A DNA stretch of 33,836 nucleotides, taken from positions 1 through 33,836 of the forward strand of contig CAMAGQ010000002.1 of NCBI GenBank assembly GCA_945833895.1, read 5' to 3'. Position 1 is the first letter of the stretch. The number at the start of each line of letters is the position of its first letter. The translations under genes and the position numbers were made by a program. Source of the DNA: an uncultured bacterium (GTDB lineage: Bacteria > Cyanobacteriota > Vampirovibrionia > Gastranaerophilales > Gastranaerophilaceae). This document shows, piece by piece, positions 18,025 through 26,113 of the stretch. The notes under the pieces were generated by a model that made no database searches, was not told the origin of the DNA, and was given only the letters and a program-made list of their open reading frames with translations.

Positions 18025-19182
18025 CTAAATATCTAAATCCAGTAAATCTTGTTCTTTTTTATAATTTTTTTGACGGCGAACCTTTTCGTTTTTCTTTTTT
18101 GCTTTTGGGGAGAGGTTCATGTACGCATTATCAACGGAAATTTTAGTTATAACTTCACTGTTTTTTCTGTCGTAAAAGGTCAGCCAGTATTTTCGGTTTA
18201 TATTATCAACGGCAAAAGAAACCTGTTCGATAAACTTATCCCCCGGTTTGATTTGTCTGAACATCAACTTTGTATTGCCAAAAATTGACGGACTGAACTT
18301 TGCATTGTAATCGTTTACTAAAGCCATGTCAAAACCTGACAGGGTTTTATCCGACATATTAGAAATAAGTACGGTCAAAGTTATTGTATTTGCTTCCCCA
18401 AACGGGTCTTTTTCGTGTTTTACATCGTTTATACTGATAGTCAACCCGTCATAAAAAACTTCCTCTTGTTTCAAGGCTTCTTTTTTATAGACAGGCAAAT
18501 CCATTGAGGTATTAATTTTGACTTTAATTTCGTCGCCCGGAGCGATTAAAACGTGGTTGCCTTTTCTGATTAATGCAACGCCAAGCCCTGCAACTCCGCC
18601 AACTGCAGCACCACCTGCAAGTGTATAACCTTGAGATGCAATAGCAGCACCGAGTCCAAGCCAATTCAACGCCATCAAGCCTCCGACAGCACCGCCTGCA
18701 ACAGTATATCCGACATCTTGAGCCACAATCTTTGCCCCCTGCGTGATAGGGTGTAATTTTGTAGTCATTTTGCCTTCGATAGGAATTTCTCTGCCGTCAG
18801 GCGTAACCAGATAATCAAAAGATAAATCCATTGTTGCTTCTTTACCCATTCTACCGGGAACTGTGGTATTTGTAAGTTTTCCGTGAGCATAAGTGCCTTT
18901 AGGAATTATAATCCCCTTATCTCCATATACATCATCGGTAACTTCAGCAAAAAACTCATCCCCTTCGACAGAAAATGAAGAATCCAAAACCTGCGAAACA
19001 GTCATGTTTATAATTTCTTTACGGTTTAGAGTTTCAACTTTACCCGTAAATATATCATCTTCCATTTGTTTAAATTCGTTTGATTCCGTAACAGAACCCT
19101 TCAACGGCTCTGCGGCTGAAACAGGAAGCATAAACATGCCCAAAACGGCTAATGTAATTGTTAAGCATAAATACTTTTTCAT
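18025..19182 (-). CDS. Secreted protein with glycine-zipper segment
   Basis: Signal peptide MKKYLCLTITLAVLGMFMLPVSAA; IIIPKGTYAHGKL; TVAGGAVGGLMALNWLGLGAAIASQGYTLAGGAAVGGVAGLGVALI Gly-zipper region. Confidence 0.65.
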   Translation of the reverse strand: MKKYLCLTITLAVLGMFMLPVSAAEPLKGSVTESNEFKQMEDDIFTGKVETLNRKEIINMTVSQVLDSSFSVEGDEFFAEVTDDVYGDKGIIIPKGTYAHGKLTNTTVPGRMGKEATMDLSFDYLVTPDGREIPIEGKMTTKLHPITQGAKIVAQDVGYTVAGGAVGGLMALNWLGLGAAIASQGYTLAGGAAVGGVAGLGVALIRKGNHVLIAPGDEIKVKINTSMDLPVYKKEALKQEEVFYDGLTISINDVKHEKDPFGEANTITLTVLISNMSDKTLSGFDMALVNDYNAKFSPSIFGNTKLMFRQIKPGDKFIEQVSFAVDNINRKYWLTFYDRKNSEVITKISVDNAYMNLSPKAKKKNEKVRRQKNYKKEQDLLDLDI

Positions 19183-19209
19183 TCTTCAAAACCTCCCAAC
19201 AAAAACATC

Positions 19210-20775
19210 CTAGCCTTGCTGATTTTCAACCTCTTTTGCAAGTTCTTCAATATAACTGTTCAATTCTGCGGGTTCAAAACTTGAACAAGAGTTCCAGATT
19301 AAGGTTTGGCGAGGTTCATTCAACAGCGGACTTGGAAATTCGTTATTACACAAGCCTTTCAACATGTTTGTAGAACCGTCAACACTTGAAGTGAAATTCT
19401 TACAGCAGCTGCAGATTTTCAATTTCAGACCGTAATCTTCCATTTTTGATTTTAACTGTTGCAAAGCATCAATCATTCTCAAGTGAGAATCTGTAACATA
19501 TTTTTTATTTTTGTACAAAAATCTGATTTTAGACAAACCGCTTTCGGTTGAAATAAATTCCAACTTACACGCCCTGTCGCCGTATTTTGTAATTGCAAAA
19601 ACGTCAACAACCAACTTATCCGCTTCGTTATCGGTGTTTGCCCCAAGTTTCGACATCAAAAATCTTACAAGCGGGAAGTTTTTGATAATGTGGCAAAGTG
19701 AATAAATCGGATACATAAATAATAAAATTGTTTCTTTGAAATTTAATTTTGCATTTATCAAACCAATTCCAAATGCCGCCAACGAAAGCAGTGCCGAAAA
19801 GATTACGACATTACACTTAACGATAAACTGACAATGATACGAATATAAAATTAAAACTAAATATGCAACAATCAAAGTCCAGCAGTTAGGGTTAAGCAGC
19901 GAGCAAACATATTCAAGGAACGGAAAATTCCACGATTTCAGATTTGTAAAATTTTGAGCAAGAAGTTTAAATCTCACACTCAAACGAGGTTTTTTGAACG
20001 AACAATCCTGCCCGAGAGCATAAGACTGAATATTCGGATTGTACATACATTTGTGCCCTGTTTGTGCAAGTAAAAGACTAAACTCAAGTTCACTGTTAAT
20101 ATCTTTAAAATTAACCTGATCAAGTTCATCAATAACAGATTTTTCTACAATAAACAGCCCTGAATCAATTCTTGTTGCAAGCCCCAACAATGTTCTAGCC
20201 TGTTTAAAGAAATTTGCTATATATTTTTTGTGAACAGCCTTAATTTTATCAACAATATCAAGGTTTGTACGATTAACGTTTATTTCACCTGTTACGGTAT
20301 CAGATTTATTTAATGAGGCATTTGCGAGGGTTAAAAAGTTCGCACCGACTCTTCTTGTGCCGTCAATAAATATGTACGCATCAATTGTACTGTCAGACTT
20401 GATACTGTCTAACAACATTGAAATTGCCTTATTTTTGCCCAATAAACCGTGGTCTTGAATGTTCATAACGTACACGAACTTGTCATTTTCAAACATTTTT
20501 TCAGAACCGTCGTTACAATCGTCCAAAATCGCATAAATCTTGAAGTTTGCAAGAGGATAATCCTGCATCTTTAATTCTTCAATCAATTCCGCTAAGCAAT
20601 CCTTGTGATTGTGAGAATATACAATTACCGCAAAATTTCTTTTGGTATCGTCGTATTTTGAATACTTTTTCTCTATCGAAAACGGCTTGTCATTGAGGTT
20701 TCTCAGCGACAATATAAACAGATAAATCGTGTAAATTATCAAGTAAAAATAAATTATATATAAAATAGCATCCAT
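19210..20775 (-). CDS. Membrane glycosyltransferase family 2-like protein
   Basis: FAVIVYSHNHKDCLAELIEELKMQDYPLANFKIYAILDDCNDGS...DAYIFIDGTRRVGANFL; TM segments; SD GGGAG. Confidence 0.8.
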   Translation of the reverse strand: MDAILYIIYFYLIIYTIYLFILSLRNLNDKPFSIEKKYSKYDDTKRNFAVIVYSHNHKDCLAELIEELKMQDYPLANFKIYAILDDCNDGSEKMFENDKFVYVMNIQDHGLLGKNKAISMLLDSIKSDSTIDAYIFIDGTRRVGANFLTLANASLNKSDTVTGEINVNRTNLDIVDKIKAVHKKYIANFFKQARTLLGLATRIDSGLFIVEKSVIDELDQVNFKDINSELEFSLLLAQTGHKCMYNPNIQSYALGQDCSFKKPRLSVRFKLLAQNFTNLKSWNFPFLEYVCSLLNPNCWTLIVAYLVLILYSYHCQFIVKCNVVIFSALLSLAAFGIGLINAKLNFKETILLFMYPIYSLCHIIKNFPLVRFLMSKLGANTDNEADKLVVDVFAITKYGDRACKLEFISTESGLSKIRFLYKNKKYVTDSHLRMIDALQQLKSKMEDYGLKLKICSCCKNFTSSVDGSTNMLKGLCNNEFPSPLLNEPRQTLIWNSCSSFEPAELNSYIEELAKEVENQQG

Positions 20776-20859
20776 AAATTCTCCCTCGTCTTATATTATA
20801 TGGTAGATTAAAACAAGAGAAATTTCAACTATGTATCAGTTTGATAACATAACTTGCTG

Positions 20860-21444
20860 TTAGATTTCAATAACCACAGCACCTTGACGGAAAACCCTCA
20901 ACTCATCGTTCATAACCCCGACAACAGTTGATTCAAGCCCTTTTGCAGTATAGCCGTAATCAGGAATAACAATATCCGCAAGGTTTTGCATATTGGAAAG
21001 AGCCTGTTCGTAAGTCTTTGCCGAAGGTTGATGTGATAAATTTGCACTGGTTGTTGCAAGAACGTGCCCCGGAGCAATTTCGCAAATCTCACGAAAAACC
21101 TCATTATCAGGAACTCTTATTCCGACTGTTTTCATCCCTGAGGTGATGTAGTCAGGAGTTTTTTCACTTTTATCGGCAACAACGGTCAATGCCCCCGGAA
21201 AATATTTTTTGATAAGTTTTTGCCCGATTTTTGGGATAGGTTTAACATAATCCAAAAGGTTGTAAACTTCGTTAGACATCAAAATCAAAGGTTTATGAGC
21301 TTCACGTTTTTTAATATCGTATATCTTTTGAACCGCAGAAGGGTTGTCAGGCAAACAGCCAAGCCCCCAGACAGTATCGGTTACATAAGCAATAACCCCG
21401 CCGTTAAGTAAAATTTCCTGTATTTTTTCTTTATCTTCAATCAT
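20860..21444 (-). CDS. Sua5/YciO/YrdC threonylcarbamoyl-AMP synthase family
   Basis: GGVIAYVTDTVWGLGCLPDNPSAVQKIYDIKKREAHKPLILM, TSANLSHQPSA; M52 of the listed ORF chosen because upstream codons overlap the divergent gene at 21545. Confidence 0.92.
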   Translation of the reverse strand: MIEDKEKIQEILLNGGVIAYVTDTVWGLGCLPDNPSAVQKIYDIKKREAHKPLILMSNEVYNLLDYVKPIPKIGQKLIKKYFPGALTVVADKSEKTPDYITSGMKTVGIRVPDNEVFREICEIAPGHVLATTSANLSHQPSAKTYEQALSNMQNLADIVIPDYGYTAKGLESTVVGVMNDELRVFRQGAVVIEI

Positions 21445-21544
21445 AATTCCACCATTGTTATAAAAGATGATATCATCAAACATATTGACAATTCTGAAAA
21501 CATTATTATTATAAAAGTAGGCAGAAATCAAATGAGGTAGAAAA

Positions 21545-22096
21545 ATGGCATCAGGTTCATCAATAATCGCAAACATATCATCAAATTTAACAAACACATA
21601 TTCATACTTGGCATCACTTTATCCTGAGGACGGAGTGACTTATAAGAATATTACCAAAGCGAGAAACGATAATTCAAATTATCTGACCTTGAACCAACCT
21701 TTTGCATCGTATCTTCAAACAAACTTTTCAAGTTTTGACAAAGACGGTGACGGAAAAATCGGTGCGGATGAAATGTCAAAAATCACAAATACTATGGCAA
21801 CCTCAGGAGTATCAAGAGCGGAACTTTCTCAACTTGCCGCATCAGGTGCGTATTCTGCAGAACAATTGAGTAAAATTATTGATAACTTTGATGATATCGA
21901 TACAAATAATGACGGAAGAGTTACGAGTGAAGAAATTGCCGCATATACTTGTGATTGCACAAAACAAGAACGCTTAGACGAAGAAAACTATAAAAAATCA
22001 ACTCAAATGTCAGTATTTTATGGCGACGAAGACGCCTCAGAAGATGTTTCAAGTTATAGCATATTGAGTTATAAATACAAAAATTTCTTACAGTAA
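21545..22096 (+). CDS. Small EF-hand protein
   Basis: DKDGDGKIGADE and DTNNDGRVTSEE canonical EF-hand loops; no signal peptide; SD GAGGTAG region. Confidence 0.85.
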   Translation: MASGSSIIANISSNLTNTYSYLASLYPEDGVTYKNITKARNDNSNYLTLNQPFASYLQTNFSSFDKDGDGKIGADEMSKITNTMATSGVSRAELSQLAASGAYSAEQLSKIIDNFDDIDTNNDGRVTSEEIAAYTCDCTKQERLDEENYKKSTQMSVFYGDEDASEDVSSYSILSYKYKNFLQ

Positions 22097-22105
22097 GTAA
22101 AAATT

Positions 22106-22133
22106 TTGAATTGTAATGTCAAAGAATGATAAA
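22106..22133 (+). promoter_or_regulatory. Possible promoter for the downstream RNA candidate
   Basis: TTGAAT (22106-22111), 16-nt spacer, GATAAA (22128-22133); each 4/6 to consensus. Confidence 0.3.
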
Positions 22134-22136
22134 ACC

Positions 22137-22448
22137 ATGTCATCTTGGACAGTTAATTGTTGCAAAAATGAACAGAACCGGAACTTGTTCCGGTGATTGT
22201 TGTTTGCTTAACGCTGAAACTATTTTAGAGTTGCAAGTTTTGGTTGGGAATTCCCCCCTTTAGGTTTACACTGCCTTTAAGGGATGTCGATGAGAATTTC
22301 TTCTCATACGTTTGGAGGATATTTGTACCCTTTTTCTAAAGATTTTACTTTTGTGGTCGAAATATAAAATATAGATATGAGAAACGAAAGTTTTTCATAC
22401 CTCCTCCCCAAGTCTGGTAGCCGTTCTTTTTTAAGACGGCTTTTTTTT
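22137..22448 (+). ncRNA. Candidate structured RNA, family not identified
   Basis: No plausible plus-strand CDS; hairpins ACCGGAAC/GTTCCGGT, CCCTT-AGG/CCT-AAGGG, ATGAGAA-TTTC-TTCTCAT, ATGAGAAAC-GAAA-GTTTTTCAT, long-range GGAGG/CCTCC and TTGGG/CCCAA, then an intrinsic terminator; 5' end uncertain. Confidence 0.55.
22419..22448 (+). terminator. Intrinsic terminator of the RNA candidate
   Basis: AGCCGT-t-CTT-tttt-AAG-ACGGCT followed by 8 T. Confidence 0.88.
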
Positions 22449-22458
22449 GCCAAATTTT

Positions 22459-22490
22459 TCAAATAAAAAGCAAGTTTAAAAAAAACTTGC
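22459..22490 (-). terminator. Intrinsic terminator of the 22541-23188 gene
   Basis: On minus strand GCAAGTTT-ttttt-AAACTTGC-TTTTTATTT. Confidence 0.88.
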
Positions 22491-22540
22491 ATGACATAAA
22501 ATGTTTTAGGGATATATTTAAATTTTGAGGTTTAAATAAC

Positions 22541-23188
22541 TTATTTTATATTAGAAATCAATCGTTCGTCGATTTTTCTATCAATCTTTTTAACAAGAGT
22601 TCTCAATCTGGCATCCTCGTTTTGGCGTAATGTCGGATTTATTGAAATATCTCTTCTGTATTTTTTATACATCTGGATTTCTCTGTTCTTAATATCTCTT
22701 CTGATAGAGATTTTTTCTTCATCTTCCGTAATATGTTTAGAGAATTTAGCAATTACAGAAACCAAAGAAAGTACAAACAGCACCCACAAAATCTTGTCTA
22801 GCGGAACGCTTTCTCCGACAATAGCCGGTTCTCCATGAATAGGCTCAACAATGACCGTTGAATTGCTTATATCATTAGCAGTAACGTGTATTCTTAACTT
22901 ATTACGTTTCGGAGTTTCGATAACCAAACCGTCAATACTGTTAGTTCCTTTATATAAAGCGTTTACGGATTCCGCAGAAGAAATTCCGCTGAGTTCAAGT
23001 ATTAACTCGTTATTTTCAGGGGTCTTTTTAGTGACCTTTGTCATTTTATCAGAACCCAATATTACGTTATATCCTGTATCATTTTTTTCCAGAGTTATTG
23101 TATGTAAGAAATTACTCTCAGCAAAAACAGATGTCGAAGATAATATCAATGTAACTAAGAATGTGAATATAATTAAAATTTTCTTCAA
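22541..23188 (-). CDS. Signal-peptide protein with possible AMIN-like domain and a TM segment
   Basis: Signal peptide MKKILIIFTFLVTLILSSTSVFA; beta-rich HTITLEKNDTGYNVILGSDKMTKVTKK...LELSGISSAES; TM ILWVLFVLSLVSVIAKF. Confidence 0.6.
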   Translation of the reverse strand: MKKILIIFTFLVTLILSSTSVFAESNFLHTITLEKNDTGYNVILGSDKMTKVTKKTPENNELILELSGISSAESVNALYKGTNSIDGLVIETPKRNKLRIHVTANDISNSTVIVEPIHGEPAIVGESVPLDKILWVLFVLSLVSVIAKFSKHITEDEEKISIRRDIKNREIQMYKKYRRDISINPTLRQNEDARLRTLVKKIDRKIDERLISNIK

Positions 23189-23387
23189 ATCCCTTACCTC
23201 CCTAATCTACGTATCTATCATAACCTTCATTTTTAAAAGTGACATCAATCTATGGGTGGAAATCGGTACAACCTTAGAATTAGTTTTATGTTAACTTTTG
23301 TAACAAATAAAACACAAGTTGAAATTCGACTGTTTTTAAAAACTTTATATAAGTGTAAACACGAAGATAAGATATCAGGAGACAGCA

Positions 23388-23738
23388 ATGATTCTATTAT
23401 TTGGAGAGCAAAAAACAAGAACAGCATCTACACACAAAAACAACAATGTTAAAAATAATCCGGTAGAAAATGCAGGAATTTTGGCAATGAGTTTAAGCGA
23501 TGCAAAAAGCATGTTGACAATGGGTGAATTTGACACCTATGTTTCTTCAAATCCTACAATGATTGACTATTCAAACTTTGCAGGTTCTGAATCATTTGAC
23601 GCTTCTTCTGTCGGCTTTATGAGTGAATTCTCAGCAGCAGTTGCTTGTTTAGGCGGCGATTGCGGCGGCTTCAGTGACTGCGGTTTCTCAAGTTGCAGTT
23701 CAGGAAGTTCTTGCGGTTCATTCTCATCTTGCTGTTAA
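23388..23738 (+). CDS. Small protein with Cys/Gly/Ser-rich C-terminal tail
   Basis: SD GGAGA before the ATG, own downstream terminator, C-terminus AVACLGGDCGGFSDCGFSSCSSGSSCGSFSSCC (7 Cys). Confidence 0.75.
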   Translation: MILLFGEQKTRTASTHKNNNVKNNPVENAGILAMSLSDAKSMLTMGEFDTYVSSNPTMIDYSNFAGSESFDASSVGFMSEFSAAVACLGGDCGGFSDCGFSSCSSGSSCGSFSSCC

Positions 23739-23765
23739 TAAAGTTTTTATTATGATGGATAACTC

Positions 23766-23796
23766 GGGCAGATAATTATTTTATCTGTCCTTTTTT
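23766..23796 (+). terminator. Intrinsic terminator after the Cys-rich ORF
   Basis: GGGCAGATAA-TTATT-TTATCTGTCC followed by TTTTTT. Confidence 0.9.
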
Positions 23797-23938
23797 ATGC
23801 GAAAAATCCCGACAAAAAACTTTTTAAAATATGTTACAAAATCTTAACAATACGGCTTAAAATATTAAAGTTATAGGAAAAAATGCCGATATAAAGAATA
23901 CGATAACTTTAAGGAAAAGCGAAAGGATATAGTAACAA

Positions 23939-26005
23939 ATGGGATTGGCAGCATCACAAGCAAGATTGTTAACAATAACCGCTCGTCTGGCAGACAACGA
24001 GTTAAGATCTCAAACGATTAACAATGCCAAAATGAGATTGGCTACTCAAAGTTCGCAAGCTAGCGAAAACTATGTTAATGCTCTTAACAATGCTACTATG
24101 AAATTCACAAACTACGCTCTTGACGGGGAATCTCAAGTTCAAAACTTAACCTTTAACGCTTTGACTGCATACAGTTCATACAACAATCAATACGGGCTTA
24201 TCAACTCTTCAGGACAATTGCTTGTCAGCGAATCTGAAGCTGCTCTTTTTGAAAAATCAGCAGGCAATTTAGATGCGTACTTGCAATACCACGGTTTGAA
24301 TTACGAAACTACCTACTACGAAAATGTAGGTAATATTACTAATGAAGGATATATTGAACCGTTCAATTTCATAACCGTTGAAGATATGAAAACCTACTTT
24401 GAACAATATGACAGTTACGAAAACTCTCAAGAAGTTGAAAAATACAATAATGCATATAATACTTATATTTCATCAACAGGTGCTTTGGAAAATGTAAGTA
24501 AAACCGTAATGAAAAATTTCTTTGTATCAAACCAAAATCTTCCTACTGTTACAATGAATGGCGGCACTTATGCGATGAATTATACAACCAGAGATTTAGC
24601 AGGAATGTTAGGTGAATTGAAAGCAGCATTAAACGACCCTAACAACACTTTCTCATTCAACAACCCGATTATCGGAGCACTTGGACTTGGTGTAAGTAAA
24701 ACTCCGGGTGAACCTTCCGCATTAGAAAACTACAACGAATTATTGAACTCTATAACTGTAAACCCTGACGGCAGTTATAATTCAACCGGCAATACTTCCG
24801 TTAAAATGGAAGAGAGAGATGGAAAAACTGTTTATATAATTGATGATTCTATTGAAATCACAATGACTGAAATCAATACAACCGAATCTATCAAATCAAC
24901 ATCAGAGTCATTAGAGGTTACAGGGGTGCTTGGAACTCTTGCAACTACAATTGGCAGTTTGAAAGCAATAGCAAAAGACGATGACGGAAATGTATCTGAA
25001 GAAACTTCTTATCGCATGGAAGGTATAGGAGCTGACGGATTACCTATAGTAAAATCTAATTCTAAAGTAAATACATCCAGCCCTGAAGATGCACAACAAG
25101 TTGTAAACGATATCCTCAATGAAATTTTGAAAGATATGGAAAGTTCATTCGGAATTGATTTTGCAGAGGCACTTTTTGATAATGATAACGCAGGTGCTGC
25201 GGCAAACAGAGCATTCTTTGAACTCAAAACAGGAACTAAAGTAACCGATCCGATTCCTGGTTCAACAAAGAGTTTGCAAGAATATTACATAGATTATGTA
25301 AACGCTGAAAACATTTATTTTAATACCATTTTCGCTGCTGATTCAATTGAAACGGTAAAAAATGATATTGATAAAGGTTTTGCAGAAAACTTCCTTGATG
25401 AAAACGGAAATCCTATTGAACTGACTTACAGAGATTTAACAGATGTAGATTTTGTACTCCGCTATATGAATGCACAAGGTTTAGCACCATCTGAAACTTT
25501 CTTGACAGTTGTTAAAGAATTTGTCGTAGACCAGATTATTGACGAATACGGCACTCCAAAATATGCCTGGGTAGATTCAACCGATACCAATAACGAAGGC
25601 AATGCGGATGCAAAGGCTCAATGGTACACAAATCTGTTCAACAGAATGTCTAAAGGATATAAAGCACTTGAAAACGGCTTGGCATCTTCTCCACAATGGA
25701 TTGAATATGCACTTGAAAGCGGTATTGTTACAATGGAACAAGTTGACGGAACTTACCAATGGCAAGGTTTGGATTACAAGGCTTGTGCGAGAATTACCGA
25801 AGAAACAGACGATGCTGCAGTTGCAAAAGCAGAAGCAGAATATTCAAGAGCAATGAATGATATTGAAGCAAAAGATAATATCTATGACCTTGAATTGAAA
25901 AACATTGATACTGAACATTCTTCATTGCAAACAGAATACGATTCAATCAAAGGAGTTATCTCTAAAAATATTGAAAGAACATTTAATTTCTACAAAAACG
26001 CATAA
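23939..26005 (+). CDS. Large hypothetical protein with MGLAASQARLLTITARLADNE N-terminal signature
   Basis: 688-aa ORF, SD AAGGA upstream; distinctive helical N-terminus and C-terminus (LKNIDTEHSSLQTEYDSIKGVISKNIERTFNFYKNA); no Sec signal. Confidence 0.8.
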   Translation: MGLAASQARLLTITARLADNELRSQTINNAKMRLATQSSQASENYVNALNNATMKFTNYALDGESQVQNLTFNALTAYSSYNNQYGLINSSGQLLVSESEAALFEKSAGNLDAYLQYHGLNYETTYYENVGNITNEGYIEPFNFITVEDMKTYFEQYDSYENSQEVEKYNNAYNTYISSTGALENVSKTVMKNFFVSNQNLPTVTMNGGTYAMNYTTRDLAGMLGELKAALNDPNNTFSFNNPIIGALGLGVSKTPGEPSALENYNELLNSITVNPDGSYNSTGNTSVKMEERDGKTVYIIDDSIEITMTEINTTESIKSTSESLEVTGVLGTLATTIGSLKAIAKDDDGNVSEETSYRMEGIGADGLPIVKSNSKVNTSSPEDAQQVVNDILNEILKDMESSFGIDFAEALFDNDNAGAAANRAFFELKTGTKVTDPIPGSTKSLQEYYIDYVNAENIYFNTIFAADSIETVKNDIDKGFAENFLDENGNPIELTYRDLTDVDFVLRYMNAQGLAPSETFLTVVKEFVVDQIIDEYGTPKYAWVDSTDTNNEGNADAKAQWYTNLFNRMSKGYKALENGLASSPQWIEYALESGIVTMEQVDGTYQWQGLDYKACARITEETDDAAVAKAEAEYSRAMNDIEAKDNIYDLELKNIDTEHSSLQTEYDSIKGVISKNIERTFNFYKNA

Positions 26006-26113
26006 AAAATTTCCCTCTACAAGCGGGCAGATGTAATTGCTACTTGAAAAATTTCTGACTTTTATATACAATTAATTGCAGAGTTTAGATATAGAAGGGA
26101 TATTTGGGATTAG

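Noticed and set aside
21445-21597. N-terminal 51-codon extension of the Sua5/YrdC ORF
   Set aside because: Overlaps the divergent EF-hand gene start; family alignment begins near MIEDKEKIQEILLNGG.
22221-22243. ATTTTAGAGTTGCAAGTTTTGG resembles a Cas9 anti-repeat (GTTTTAGAG...)
   Set aside because: No CRISPR repeats, no cas genes and only a short match; treated as coincidence.
22304-22492. 62-aa minus-strand ORF in the RNA region
   Set aside because: Spans two terminators and the GAAA hairpin; no SD or protein-like composition.
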